Notes under the pieces: generated by a model
What the model saw: the letters and a program-made list of their open reading frames with translations, nothing else
The model's database searches: none
Told to the model about the DNA's origin: nothing
Shown: positions 12,301-22,763 of the stretch, in pieces
Numbering within the stretch: the first letter of the stretch is position 1
How the letters are laid out: every line of letters starts with the position of its first letter
NCBI RefSeq assembly: GCF_000003605.2
Contig: NW_003134363.1
Location: forward strand, 154,408 to 196,973
Length of the DNA stretch: 42,566 nt
Reading direction: 5' to 3'
From: Saccoglossus kowalevskii
Lineage: Eukaryota; Hemichordata; Enteropneusta; Harrimaniidae
Made by a program: the position numbers and the translations under genes

Positions 12301-15094
12301 TCATTATATACCCTATATATAAAATATCTTTTTGAAATTCAGTTATCATTGATTTTTCATCGCCGAAGTGATTTACATCGTCAATTTTGGTTCCCGAGCA
12401 TATCTAATAAATAACCTATCTAACTGCTGGACTGAATTGATGATATTATCAAAAAATCATAGAAGATTTTGAGAAAATCAGTCGTTTTTGGCATTGACTT
12501 TCGGCATTTCGCTTGGAAATGCAAGGGCGATAAGACTCTATTTTCAAGGATGCAGGTTGTTTGGATCGGACTTTTAGTTTTGCTTCGGGTTCGTTATAAA
12601 TCTAGAAACATAACAACATTGTTTTCGTACAGGATTTTGATATGCCAATCGGACAATTTTACCAATTTCTTACTGGAGGGTCCCCTGTATAAATGGTCCT
12701 CTACTCTCCAAAAATTGACAATGGTACTAACCCAGAATAGACTTCCTGTTTAGCAATGAATTTGACAACATTCCCTTGAGCGTTTTAGGATAGTGGGAAT
12801 ATAAGAAAATAGATGGAAATACCAGTTACATCACTCATGAAGATTGATGATTCGATTGCTGGCCGGGATAGCAGTATTTAGTGTTCATTTCTATGCAATA
12901 GGTCTACACTTGTCATTTGCTCTATTAAAAGCAGATATGTGCTTACTGTAAAAATAAAGAAGAAAAAATATGATCAAATATAAACATATTTTAAGTGCTT
13001 TTTATGTATAATGAAGATGTGCTTCTAATATAGTAAATACAGTGTTCCTTAGTTGTACTTCATGCCTCCAATACCTTTAGCGTACAGGGGTTCTTTCTAA
13101 GATTCCTTTGATCTTTTTTTTAAATGTCCCTTAGTATTGTAAATGCTGATACTCTGAATCAAATTGTTTTCAAAAATAAAAGCTATATTATTAGTTCTCC
13201 AATACTCTAAGCAAACTGGAACTATCTATGATTTTTCTTTAAATTGCCCACTCATGTTGCTCAGTGACTCAAAACTGTCGCTCCAAATTTTTCACCTCGA
13301 ATAATGATTGCGTTGTGTTCAAACAGACGAAGGATCATCGGCTGCTCAAGCTGTTATTCTGATTGAGAGTACAGACAGTGGTGAGCTAGACCAACCAGCA
13401 ACAACTACCATTTACCAAACAGTCAACGATGACACACACAGAGTATTACAACTAGAGAAGCAAATAGCTCAGCTCCAAGCTGACAAGCTGGAATCAGAAA
13501 AACAGCTGAAAACTGAAATTCAGAAGCTTAGAGATCAGGTATGTTGACAGACTAATTAGAGACAACATGTCTGGAACAGTATCTGGGTTTACCCGTACCT
13601 ATATTATGATGGCCTATTGTGGCTTGGCTTACTTACCTATTTTATCTTGCATATACTCCCTTTAACAGCTACATGTATTGTAAACCACTTTAACAAATAT
13701 TTTTTTTTGTCTATGCAAGGTAAAAACTATCCCAACAGAGAATATAGTATGAATTTCAAAACATGCATGGTGCATTCCTGCATCAAACTTACATTTCATC
13801 AATCTGCTTTTACAAAAGTAACACTAGTCATTTTGTTTACATGTGTAACACTTCATGTTACAATGATGAACAAAATTAAAAAGAAAATTGTACTCACCAC
13901 AATAAGAAAATATTGATGACAATAAAGTGGAAATAAATTGTTTTGCCTGTTTTAGTACTTTTTTTACCACTGTTTTTTTATGGTAATGATATATCGCAAT
14001 ATCTCAAAAATTTAGTTTGTAACATATGGTGAAAAAAATGATGTATAGTTTCTTACAATGTTGCACTTGTGCTTGTCTAGAAGTGAATTCAATTTAAGTT
14101 TTCATGCTGTTTGACTAATACTAATTTAAAAATAATTATGTACAGATTTTGACATGAAATGTTGCCACTCCAATATAGGCTAATATATGTGCACATGTCA
14201 AAAGCACATGTGTACCATATTGTACTGTAACTTCATTCACTGCGAGATTTCATGTTTTGTATGAAAAGGTACAGACCGAATTAAAGTTTGCTACAAAAAT
14301 TGGTTAATGAAATTTTGAACATAAATTGAGATACCCCATTACGTCATCAAAATTGTTCCTCATAAAAAGGTTGCACATTATCAAGCATGGAAATCCTAAA
14401 AAATAGTTTTACTTTTGTTGGATTCCAATTGACACCACTACGATGCTATGACCTTTTTGTACTGTTTTATGTTTAATTTCAAACATAATCCAGGATTTTG
14501 CAGTGAACAGAATACAGTCTTTTGGTATGCCAGCTTTTTGTTTGAAGAGTCATTTTGTATCTTTGACAGGTGCAGCATCTGAACAATACAAATAGTATCC
14601 TACAACAACAAATCCAGGCTTTGAGGAGTGCCTCGTTGCAGCGTCTTACGATGGATGCCCAGGCAGATATACAACATATGATTAGCAACATGGAACACGA
14701 ACACAGCAACTTACTGCATCATCATTTAGCCCAACTCAGACAATACTACCACAGCATGTCTAGTAGTGAATCTGACAACTATGTCCATCCTGTTATGATC
14801 TCTGATCAGACTATACAGCAGATTGTTGTGTCCACGCAGTCGGGATCGTCAACAGATGTTGACTCTGATTCCGTCAACACAACTGTTGGGGACTTATGCC
14901 AGGATGCTACCACGGTTGTGATACCACAGGGAAATGGTAATTATATTGTGCACCAAGAAAAGAATGATAAATCACAGTCGAAGGATATCAACGTGGAAAT
15001 AGCCGACAAACATTATGTGCAGGATAAAGACAACAGTACAAACGAGTCAGACACTGATGTGGTACACATAGCGAAACGACGAAAAGAGTTCTAG
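6291..15094 (+). CDS. Zinc-finger/coiled-coil protein, six exons, 460 aa (spliced)
   Basis: Exons 6291-6308, 7118-7316, 8411-8601, 10429-10666, 13327-13538 and 14570-15094 join with matching phases (0, 1, 0, 1, 0) to 1383 nt, an intact 460-residue reading frame. Residues 25-64 and 80-122 each hold a composite zinc module: a Cys pair and an HxH pair followed at once by a C2H2 finger (C41, C44, H59, H64; C102, C105, H118, H122). Residues ~137-250 are a Thr/Ala/Asp-rich linker without obvious fold. Residues ~252-350 are Leu/Gln-rich with heptad spacing, a probable dimerising coiled coil. The tail is acidic and Ser-rich and ends in AKRRKEF, a possible nuclear signal. A nuclear DNA- or protein-binding role is inferred. 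I do not recognise the orthologue. Start chosen because ATGATG at 6291 has A at -3, follows the promoter motifs and ends in a phase-0 donor matching the next exon. Confidence 0.78.
6309..7117 (+). other. Intron 1 of the zinc-finger gene
   Basis: AT-rich intron, no repeat or internal exon recognised. It ends in a T-rich tract and TTTGCAG. Confidence 0.55.
7118..7316 (+). CDS. Zinc-finger gene, exon 2 (zinc module 1)
   Basis: Acceptor TTTTTTTGCAG, donor GTAAGT at 7317. It encodes residues 7-73 (the last codon is split). Visible ligands: C25-x4-C30, HMH at 38-40, then C41-x2-C44-x14-H59-x4-H64, a slightly long C2H2 finger. Position 72-73 leads in phase 1 into the next module. Translation past the donor runs on into AT-rich low-quality sequence, supporting the splice. 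Confidence 0.85.
7317..8410 (+). other. Intron 2 of the zinc-finger gene
   Basis: AT-rich. The last ~100 bp change to a C/T-rich text (CTCCCCTCTCGCGATCAC and onwards) holding a second good acceptor-like site, TTCTCATTCAG at 8360, 50 bp before the real one. Its use would add 50 nt with an early stop codon. Confidence 0.6.
8411..8601 (+). CDS. Zinc-finger gene, exon 3 (zinc module 2)
   Basis: Acceptor ATTTTCCAG; donor GTAAGT at 8602. Encodes the rest of codon 73 through residue 136. Ligands: C80-x2-C83, HWH at 99-101, then C102-x2-C105-x12-H118-x3-H122, a canonical C2H2 finger with the aromatic F109 and L116 in core positions. The linker after it is basic. A second in-phase donor (GTAGCT at 8593) would drop three residues, VAH. 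Confidence 0.88.
8602..10428 (+). other. Intron 3 of the zinc-finger gene
   Basis: About 1.8 kb. A G/A-rich patch (8906-8935) and several CpG-containing segments between 9.4 and 10.1 kb differ from the AT-rich flanks and may be old inserted elements, but no terminal repeats or coding remnant could be recognised. Confidence 0.45.
10429..10666 (+). CDS. Zinc-finger gene, exon 4 (Thr/Ala/Asp-rich linker)
   Basis: Acceptor TTATCGGTAG after a T-rich tract; encodes residues 137-215 and the first base of codon 216. Composition is Thr-, Ala-, Asp- and Met-rich with no fold-like motif, probably a disordered linker. The donor was chosen as GTAGGT at 10667 because it gives phase 1, matching the next exon; the alternative GTGATG at 10671 would break the frame. 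A hAT-like element begins 26 bp after the exon end. Confidence 0.8.
10693..11911. mobile_element. Non-autonomous DNA transposon with CAGTGTTCTCCCCAG terminal inverted repeats
   Basis: CAGTGTTCTCCCCAG at 10693-10707 is exactly matched in inverted orientation by CTGGGGAGAACACTG at 11897-11911, enclosing 1219 bp. The CAGTG start and the length suggest a hAT-type element; a clear 8-bp target duplication was not seen. No transposase frame is present, so it would be non-autonomous. It lies in intron 4 of the zinc-finger gene. The first 60 bp inside the left end are CpG-rich (GCGGGCCGCGACGCGATCGG), unlike the host DNA. Confidence 0.8.
11912..13326 (+). other. Rest of intron 4 of the zinc-finger gene
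   Basis: No exon or repeat recognised. An open plus frame of 94 codons at 12469-12753 has no family resemblance and no splice support and is taken as chance. Confidence 0.45.
13327..13538 (+). CDS. Zinc-finger gene, exon 5 (start of coiled coil)
   Basis: Acceptor TTCAAACAG, donor GTATGT at 13539. Encodes residues 216-286. The second half (from about residue 252) has Leu/Ile at heptad positions in LQLEKQIAQLQADKLESEK and onwards, a strong coiled-coil pattern that continues without break into the next exon. Confidence 0.88.
13539..14569 (+). other. Intron 5 of the zinc-finger gene
   Basis: AT-rich. Its 3' part (14223-14518) may be a diverged inverted-repeat element, listed separately; the rest is unremarkable. 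Confidence 0.5.
14223..14518. mobile_element. Possible diverged inverted-repeat element
   Basis: The left end TACTGTAACTTCATTCACTG resembles the reverse complement of the right end (ACTGTATTCTGTTCACTGCA), 296 bp apart, with several mismatches. The TACTGTAA start resembles the better-preserved hairpin element at 18345. It ends 51 bp before an exon. Confidence 0.3.
14570..15094 (+). CDS. Zinc-finger gene, exon 6 (coiled coil, tail and stop)
   Basis: Acceptor TTTGACAG; phase 0. Encodes residues 287-460. The coiled coil continues (VQHLNNTNSILQQQIQALRS), followed by a His-rich stretch, then a Ser/Asp-rich region with repeated Gln/Val, and a final AKRRKEF before TAG at 15092-15094. The acidic Ser-rich tail could be an activation or interaction region; that is inference. 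Confidence 0.9.
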   Translation: MQHLNNTNSILQQQIQALRSASLQRLTMDAQADIQHMISNMEHEHSNLLHHHLAQLRQYYHSMSSSESDNYVHPVMISDQTIQQIVVSTQSGSSTDVDSDSVNTTVGDLCQDATTVVIPQGNGNYIVHQEKNDKSQSKDINVEIADKHYVQDKDNSTNESDTDVVHIAKRRKEF

Positions 15095-15995
15095 TTCACT
15101 GGTTCATATTTAGCAGTCCATTGCTTAAGGGCTGGTAAGTGCAGTGATGTCCAACAAGATCCCAGTGAAGTTACATACGGTAGATAAACAGTAACCATCG
15201 CATGAATTTTTAATACATCTACAGATTGGATATTTAATTTTTTTTTATAAAATTCAAAGTCATCCCGAGTGTGTTACACTTGTTGCAAATTCATGAGTTG
15301 GATATGTATTGCATTGCACAGTAAAACTTATTTTTTTGTGTGGTTAGCTCACCTGGAAAAAATCTGCTCAACATTGAAATGAAGAAACTTTTTTTGTGTG
15401 TGTATATCAAGTCTCAAGCCAGATTTAGCGTATACTTCTTATTCACAAGAGATGATTTCAAGTGCAATTGGATAGGTAAACTGTGTTACGAGTGTTGGCT
15501 GACAGGCAATAAAATAGCAGGCTGATTCTAGTCAGTAGTACTGAGTGATAACATGTAATCCTTGGGTGAAGGTGTCTTCATATGAGTGCCAAAGCCATTC
15601 ATACATAGCCATTAAAAACTGGAAATACTACTGATTGCATGTATGTTATTGACAATGACTTGTTGAAGTTAAATACAGAATTTTCATCAGCATACTACTA
15701 ACATACATTGTAATATGAATCCACTCTTGTATAATGACACAAAAATCTATTTATATAAATTTGCTGAATGGCTAAAACTAGAAACTAGCCATTTCAAGTG
15801 ATATTACAACAGACTGCGATGTTCTCTACAATTTGCATACATTAACATAAATTAGCATATTTATGGACACATTTGTAAATTGGTATGCTAAATTTGTATG
15901 AAAACTTTTATACAAGTTATTGCATGGAATGATTGTAAACACTACTTTTTATGTACTGATAGAACACCGACTTGAAATAAATATAGCCTGCCATT
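15095..15995 (+). other. 3'UTR of the zinc-finger gene
   Basis: About 0.9 kb of AT-rich non-coding sequence to the best polyadenylation signal. An earlier AATAAA near 15509 could give a short form. A hairpin (AATGGCTA at 15767-15774 pairing with TAGCCATT at 15786-15793, 11-base loop) lies in the long form. Confidence 0.6.
15976..15981 (+). terminator. Polyadenylation signal AATAAA for the zinc-finger gene
   Basis: AATAAA followed within about 30 bp by a T/G-rich stretch (GTCTGTTTTGTTTG near 16012), the usual arrangement for cleavage. Confidence 0.6.
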
Positions 15996-16222
15996 ACATA
16001 TCGTCCTTTAAGTCTGTTTTGTTTGACAGGATGTACACACATTTTTCAAAATGTGCCCTATAGTTAGAGTGCATATCATTTAAATTCCTGGCGCCAAAAA
16101 AAAGGAGAGGGGGTATTTTTTTCATTCCTTTATTTTTCTGTTCCAAAAATGTAGATATAAATTGAAAAAATGTACGTTTCTGTATGCTGTATTTTCTAAA
16201 GACTGATTTAGTGTTTTTTGCT

Positions 16223-16410
16223 AGTAACTAACTTGTTTAGCTACACTGGCTAATATTATGATAATGTTCTTTCCCAGTAATTAACTTGTTTAGCTACATT
16301 GGCTAATATTATGATAATGTTCCTTCCCAGTAACTAACTTGTTTTAATAGCTACACTGGCTAATATTATGATAATGTTCTTTGCAAGTAATTAACTTGTT
16401 TTCCCAAAGC
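16223..16410 (+). repeat. 53-bp tandem repeat, ~3.5 copies
   Basis: Units begin AGTAA(C/T)TAACTTGTTT at 16223, 16276, 16329 and 16386 and carry ACTGGCTAATATTATGATAA. The third unit has a 4-bp insertion; the fourth is cut short. Copies are nearly identical, so expansion is recent. Confidence 0.88.
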
Positions 16411-16499
16411 ATGATTTTTCCCATCCAAAGAATCATTTTTTGTTCCAGTTATTTTGTCAAATTCCAAGCAAGCAAATTTTCATTCCATTTGGATGCAAA

Positions 16500-17000
16500 T
16501 TTAAAAACTGGGACTTTTGGATCGACTGCGCATGCATCCCACACCCTCAGAAATGCCATCATGTCTTGCGTATCTACACGTATTTGTTTGATGATCCAAA
16601 TTAAAATAGCTGAAAGGTGGCCATTTTTGTGCTAAAATTTATCAAAATCAAGAATTTCCAATAGTCTTTTGGTTGCCGTTGTTTCATGATCCAATTCAAG
16701 ATAGCTGAACGCTGGCTTATTAAAATGCATTAAAATCGAGCATTTCTGGTTAGTCGTATATGGACAGCTATCTTTAAACTTGGTACATCATGGAACCTTG
16801 AAGTATGCAATTTTTTCTGAGCCACATCTCTTGATATGGTTTGACCAATGCTACACATACTAGCACATTCGTTTCAAGTTCTGATTTAAAATGGCCAACT
16901 TGGGTGTTTGCTATTGAACGAAAGACTACCATGTGTCATTTATTAGTGGCCTGGTCTAAGTACAAAATTCTTTGACTTCTTGATTAGATATGGATATCTA
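16500..17000. repeat. Diverged interspersed repeat of the AAGATGGCC-type family
   Basis: Recurring segments such as AAAATAGCTGAAAGGTGGCC, CAAGATAGCTGAACGCTGGC and AAAATGGCCAACTTGGG at roughly 75-200 bp spacing resemble the family at 1-540 and 4.4-4.7 kb. No gene. Confidence 0.45.
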
Positions 17001-17240
17001 GAGTAATGAAAAACGCAACACATTTAATTTAAGTAATATTTATATTTCTTTCTATAATGAACATCTAAAAAAGTTCACATTACAAAATATGTATTGTGGC
17101 AAATTAACGGTCAGTTTTGGGTCAGTGATGATTTATGAATTCACGATATCAGTATAGATAGAACTAATGACAGCTCAAAGTGTATGCAATCTCTAGTAGA
17201 CCAACAGTTCAGTAAAATACTTGTACAAGTCTGGTTACAC

Positions 17241-17429
17241 TTAACGTTTTTACCATCAGACTTCTTTGCCCAATTTGTTTAGCACTTTTTTTTTCTTCAA
17301 TATTACTAGAATTGAACCCTAATTTTGGAACAGACAGACAAAATTTTAATAAATTTTCAGTTTTTACTATAAACTAGAGTATTTTGTGATTTTTTTTGAT
17401 GAAGAAGGAACTGGTGGCGTAAAGGTTAA
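17241..17429 (+). mobile_element. Small inverted-repeat element (MITE), copy 1
   Basis: TTAACGTTTTTACCATCAG at the left and CTGGTGGCGTAAAGGTTAA at the right are near-perfect inverted repeats bounding 189 bp. The internal text (GAACCCTAATTTTGGA, TTTTCAGTTTTTACTATAAA) is shared with a second copy at 38981-39200 in the same orientation. The TTAA ends could reflect a TTAA or TA target. It has no coding capacity. Confidence 0.75.
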
Positions 17430-17815
17430 TTACAGGCACTTAAATAAGCAAATTATCAAAAGAATATGGCACAAGTACATTCCACAGACATGAAATCTGA
17501 TATTACAGTCATCCCGATGTAGGATCCCCAATTAGACAGCATTTATATAATTATCAAATTGTAACATTTTGTTCTCACATGACAGCCTGTGTATTGCTTT
17601 TCTATTATTAAGCAGATAAGGTTTAATAGTGGTACACATTTTCAACAAGACCAATGCAAGTACTGCGGTACAAACCTGCGACACTGAAATATTTGTTCAT
17701 GAGCTGCTATAAATACATGTAGCGTGTAACATTTTATTGGAAATGCTACTACATGTATTTAGTACTCTCAGTGAAGGTATAAACAAGTGTGTAGTATATG
17801 ACAGATATTTAAATC

Positions 17816-18001
17816 ATGGACAAATACAGGGAGTTGGTTCTATGCACTATTGAGCATAGAATTGACTTGTATATGTTTGCTCTTGGACTTCAAGAAATAA
17901 AACGCCATAATTACACATTTAATAATAGATATGTAAAAGTGAATGAACTTGCACTAAGTACTGAACAAAGATTGAGGAATATTTTTGAAAATGGACGGTG
18001 A
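17816..18001 (+). CDS. Short open frame, 61 aa, doubtful
   Basis: ATG-initiated frame with balanced, protein-like composition (starts MDKYRELVLCTIEHRIDLYM, ends NIFENGR then TGA). No splice-supported partner, no promoter and no recognised family. It could be a remnant of a mobile element or chance; not supported as a gene. Confidence 0.15.
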   Translation: MDKYRELVLCTIEHRIDLYMFALGLQEIKRHNYTFNNRYVKVNELALSTEQRLRNIFENGR

Positions 18002-18344
18002 CTAGTTTTTTGCCTTGAAGTACATTTATCATTAATTTTGGCACTATTTGACAACTGCAAAGACAACTATTTCCTTGTTTAACATGCCACTTCTTCCTTT
18101 ACACAGTTGCTTGTAACAGAAACAACTTTTATCACACATCAGGATATTGTCATTTTGCGCTGTGTTCCTTATTTCTGATACACAGAGGAGCTGACAGTTT
18201 GATATGTTATATTTGTCTGTTATAAGCAACTGATGTTACCAGCTCGAGCACACCCCAAGGTTGGGTATATGATCACCAAGCTCATGAATGGCGCTCTCAA
18301 TGTCAGCCTTGGTGAACTATGAAAGCCACAAGTTTCCACAATGT

Positions 18345-18523
18345 ATTACTGTAAAATATATTTTGGCTAGAATTAATTTTCGCTGAAAAGGCTTTTTGGG
18401 TGTTATGTATGGAATTTATTTTCACTGATTTTTGATGAGTTGAATGTAAAATATAAGAAAAAAGGTATATTCGCTGAATCAGTAAAAATAAATTCCAATC
18501 GAAAAAAAGTATTTTACAGTAAT
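18345..18523. mobile_element. Hairpin-type MITE, 179 bp
   Basis: ATTACTGTAAAATA at 18345-18358 is exactly complementary to TATTTTACAGTAAT at 18510-18523. A second inner pair, TGGAATTTATTTTCACTGATT-like at 18411-18431 and its near complement at 18476-18496, makes most of the element a long imperfect hairpin. No coding capacity. Confidence 0.75.
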
Positions 18524-20432
18524 CACTTTAAAATGCGCCCTCTACAGGCAGTAATGTAACAAGTATGAATTGTTAGCATACATTAGCATGCATAAAAATT
18601 CTACAATTGTTGCGTATACAACGAAAACTGACTATGGTTTGTGACCACACTTAAAAAGAATACCAATTACTCCACAAACACTACATGATAGCTTACTCGG
18701 CAAATATATTTTCATTGGTCATTATTTCCTTGTACATAGTATATGAATGTACCGTAATAAAATCAGCCACTAATGTGACATACCTGACAATGAACTGCAG
18801 TCACACTGATTAGCATCTACAGTTGCAAATAATTATTTTTAATTACACACAATAACGTGTTTCAATTGAAATAATAAAATAAAGTGTTACTTAAGGTAAT
18901 ATATTTAATATTACCATACATGACAATAAATTTCTCAAGTCGGGGGGAAAAAATGATTTATTTATGATCAGCATGCACAGCAGTTCAAGATGAAACTCAT
19001 GATTTTTTTTTTTTCTGGTTTCTGACAAAAACAACCAAAAACAATTTTTTTTTTCAGCATGAAATACAATATGAACCATTTCACACATTACAATTATCTT
19101 CTTGGCAAAAAACTTTATTAGCAAGTACAATTTTAACATTGAATTATCTGTGCCTGTATTACAGCTAAATCTGTCCAAAGCATGCAAGATTTTATAGAGA
19201 TTAAATTGATTTTAAAAACATTTATTAAAGTAAAGTTGATATATGAATGAAAGACGACTGTGCAAGTAATCATACATTTCATTAACCCTTTATCCACCAA
19301 AAATTGGTGCAACATTTCACATATTTGATAATTTTTAAACCAAATTCACATTGGCAACACTTGTGATCTTATATATGCAAGTTTATTCTATGAAAGGTGA
19401 CAAATGATGTCCACAGGTAACGAGAAAATATCAATTACTACCTGTATATATCACGCATCAAGTTGTCAGTGTAATGTAATAGAAAAGTGATAAAATTCAG
19501 GATGCAAATTTTCAGATCACCGTACAGCCTTTATAATAATAAAGTAATACTAGGACAAAGGAGTGAATTAAGTCGAAAGAAAGTGATTGAACCAAACAAC
19601 ATAAGTTCTATTTGAAAAATATTGTCATTAATAAGTATTATACATCTGTCACCGTAACGCCATAAGTTACAGCATGCCGTAATTTTGCGGTATTTTATGG
19701 GGTATTTTCATCTTACCATATTAGGAAATGCGATTTCCAAATATGGAATGATTACACGCGTAAGCATCCTCTATTAATAAAAAACAAACATGGCTGCCAC
19801 CAGAGTTTGACCGGACTACACACAAACGTTCGCTGATTCTGTTCAAAACATTTTGAATTTCAGCATCCCTGTGGTGTATCCTTGGATGGAAAAGATGTAT
19901 AATAATAAGGTTATGCACTCAGACAGTATGCCTTGCATTGACCTCCGCTGCGCATCGGTTGATACTCCAGCTGTACTGTCTTTGTGCATACTTTGAGGTA
20001 TACTGAAGATTGCCATAAATCTAAAAAAAAAAATGAATGGCTGACTACAATGTACATACTAAATATAAAAGCATCTTGGCTAGTGATTTTGAAAACAAAT
20101 TGAACCCCAAATAATAAAAAATGAGAATTCCAGTTGTCATCACAAAATTAAGAAATTCAATGAAATGTACCCCAATCTTGCTTGTGGGTTTCAAGAAGAT
20201 GACAATTTAAATGACTGACACTACTTCGTAATGTTCAATGACAGCAGAGAAAAATATGTCATATTTATTTTCTCCACATTAAACTAAGCATGTAATATAC
20301 AATACAAAATAGCCTCCCCCCCCCCCTCCTCCCCCAATTGAAAATCAGCACATTTTACTTAATAATTCATATAACAAACATCATTGCACTGTATACTGGT
20401 ATATTTCTGTTAATAGCATAGACATATCTGAA
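18524..20432. other. Intergenic between convergent genes
   Basis: AT-rich. No exon, RNA gene or clear repeat recognised; a C-run lies near 20315-20335. Open minus frames at 18.9-19.9 kb have no family resemblance or splice support. Confidence 0.4.
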
Positions 20433-20608
20433 CATGTGCAAACCCAGTGTTGTCTGCATGCGAATAGCCAGCTGTGTGTGTTTTCTACATGTAAATATCC
20501 AGCTGTCTCAACGTTGTTTACATGTGCAAAGCAAGTTCTCTCAGTGCCATCTACACTGTCTTCCTGTGCATAGCTATCTGTCTTGGTGCCATTTACATGT
20601 GCAGAACC
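20433..20608 (+). repeat. Degenerate ~32-bp minisatellite adjoining the gap
   Basis: CATGTGCAAA/CATGTAAAT-type starts at 20433, 20457, 20488, 20521 and 20596, with intervening AGCTGTCTCA(G/A)(C/T)G-like text. The array runs straight into the unknown bases. Confidence 0.6.
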
Positions 20609-21239
20609 NNNNNNNNNNNNNNNNNNNNNNNNNNNNNNNNNNNNNNNNNNNNNNNNNNNNNNNNNNNNNNNNNNNNNNNNNNNNNNNNNNNNNNNNNNNN
20701 NNNNNNNNNNNNNNNNNNNNNNNNNNNNNNNNNNNNNNNNNNNNNNNNNNNNNNNNNNNNNNNNNNNNNNNNNNNNNNNNNNNNNNNNNNNNNNNNNNNN
20801 NNNNNNNNNNNNNNNNNNNNNNNNNNNNNNNNNNNNNNNNNNNNNNNNNNNNNNNNNNNNNNNNNNNNNNNNNNNNNNNNNNNNNNNNNNNNNNNNNNNN
20901 NNNNNNNNNNNNNNNNNNNNNNNNNNNNNNNNNNNNNNNNNNNNNNNNNNNNNNNNNNNNNNNNNNNNNNNNNNNNNNNNNNNNNNNNNNNNNNNNNNNN
21001 NNNNNNNNNNNNNNNNNNNNNNNNNNNNNNNNNNNNNNNNNNNNNNNNNNNNNNNNNNNNNNNNNNNNNNNNNNNNNNNNNNNNNNNNNNNNNNNNNNNN
21101 NNNNNNNNNNNNNNNNNNNNNNNNNNNNNNNNNNNNNNNNNNNNNNNNNNNNNNNNNNNNNNNNNNNNNNNNNNNNNNNNNNNNNNNNNNNNNNNNNNNN
21201 NNNNNNNNNNNNNNNNNNNNNNNNNNNNNNNNNNNNNNN
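20609..21239. other. Assembly gap (631 N)
   Basis: Unknown bases. The left flank is a tandem repeat and the right flank restarts with CATGTGCCATGC, which looks like the same unit, so the missing sequence is probably more of the minisatellite. Confidence 0.95.
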
Positions 21240-22466
21240 CATGTGCCATGCTTGTATTTATGTATTCATTTAATAGCACAATAATTTGAATTCAATGTTA
21301 AAAATTAAAAAAATGCCTTACAGAGGCAGCTGAGAACCCTGAATAATGAAAAAATTATGCCAAGATGTCTTACGCCATTGTTACACACAATATGAGAATT
21401 TTATGGGTTCCTGTCTCTGTGACTTGACATAACACTCCTATTATAAGTGACAGTGCACTGACCTTCAGGAAAGTTACATAATAAATATATTCAGAACAAT
21501 GTGACATTTACTTGGGATTGTTTCCTCGCTGTGAAATTGGCGAAGTACTTTCCGGCGCCAGTAGAATTGCCAAAAATCTAGACAAATTAGACCACAGTAC
21601 AGAAACACACATAAGATCATATTTTATATATTATTAATATGTGAAAAATTATTAAAATTGGGGAATATTATACAGTCTAGACACATTTAAATTTAATAAA
21701 TATTTAAAATTATATTTTGGAATTATCCAAATCAAAATATTTCTCCCATTTCTGGCTGTATTCAATTTATTTATTAAAACTCATTCCAAAACATTAATAA
21801 ATAATAATAAAGATAAAATATTTTTAAAATGTCATAATTTATGTAGATTATAAATTTTATCACTGAGTGAAGTACAACACATAAAAACGGCAGCATGCCA
21901 GCTTAATACACTCAAATTTACAATATAATATTACCAGGACTTAAACATAAATGTAATGCAAGCCACTAAATCATAATAGATTTTAGCCAATTGAAAAGCA
22001 TGTTACAAATGTCATTGTGCACCCACATCTTGATGCAATAATTTCACTGATTGGCCTACAAACCGCATGCATGTTTTGGTTGAAAGGAGATTGGCTGACT
22101 AGCAGCAAAACTATTCTTAGACTATTGGCTGACAATACATACTATATTTGCATTAGATAAATGTATTCAGGAAAAAATTACATTTTGCAGACTTCAAACA
22201 AGTTGATATGAAGAATCACAATTTTTTAAAACACTACATTTCATAACTGCAGTGTATCAATTTCACTCACTGACCACCAATATTTTTGATATTCACGACA
22301 CTTGCCATTAGTCGGGTTGTTTTGATTGGAGCCCAGCATTTGAGACATTAGCTTGAAGTCTGTTTTAGACCCGTGTCACAAAACAGCCAGAGGCCTCCTC
22401 TCCAAGATCTGAATCATGGGATAACAGCAGCGAACCTGAACATGTACAAGACAATTATACACAAAA
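21240..22466 (-). other. Probable 3'UTR and downstream region of the PITPNM-like gene
   Basis: AT-rich, no coding exon seen. On the minus strand the first AATAAA pair after the stop codon lies at 21766-21775, so a 3'UTR of about 0.7 kb is plausible. Confidence 0.4.
21766..21775 (-). terminator. Overlapping AATAAATAAA, candidate polyadenylation signal of the PITPNM-like gene
   Basis: TTTATTTATT on the plus strand reads AATAAATAAA on the coding strand, about 700 bp after the stop. The AT-rich context makes this uncertain. Confidence 0.35.
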
Positions 22467-22763
22467 TCAGATAGCTGATTCAAATTTAACTCCACCAATT
22501 GAAGCACGGTGTGTCATCTGCGGCGAAGTCTTCTGGGTAAATGACCTCATCGGTGCCAAACCCTGACCCTGTCCGGACGTTATAGTGGTACCCTGGTAGG
22601 ATGCTACGCGGCGTGCAGGTTGTTTCGTCGGTACACGCACCACTTTACCTTGACCTGGTAAGCTGAAACATCCTCTTCTTAACACCATACGCGAATTTCC
22701 AACTGCTGGACGGGAAGCTCTCGCTAGTTCATTTAAATGTGCTGCATAACCTTCACTGAGGAC
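22467..22763 (-). CDS. PITPNM: PITPNM-like gene, last coding exon (end of LNS2, basic tail, stop)
   Basis: Acceptor CATCTAAACAG; phase 0. It starts [14 protein letters not shown], matching the segment that closes LNS2 in the family, then a Gly/Arg/Gln/Ser-rich tail ([22 protein letters not shown]) ending KFESAI and TGA at 22469-22467. The tail is more CpG-rich than the surrounding DNA, as expected of coding sequence here. Confidence 0.9.
   Translation of the reverse strand, partial: VLSEGYAAHLNELARASRPAVGNSRMVLRRGCFSLPGQGKVVRVPTKQPARRVASYQGTTITSGQGQGLAPMRSFTQKTSPQMTHRASIGGVKFESAI

Noticed and set aside
12469-12753. 94-residue plus frame in intron 4 of the zinc-finger gene
   Set aside because: No family resemblance; lies in an intron whose flanking exons already join in phase.
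20434-21289. Long open frames on both strands across the run of N
   Set aside because: They consist of unknown bases; no coding evidence.
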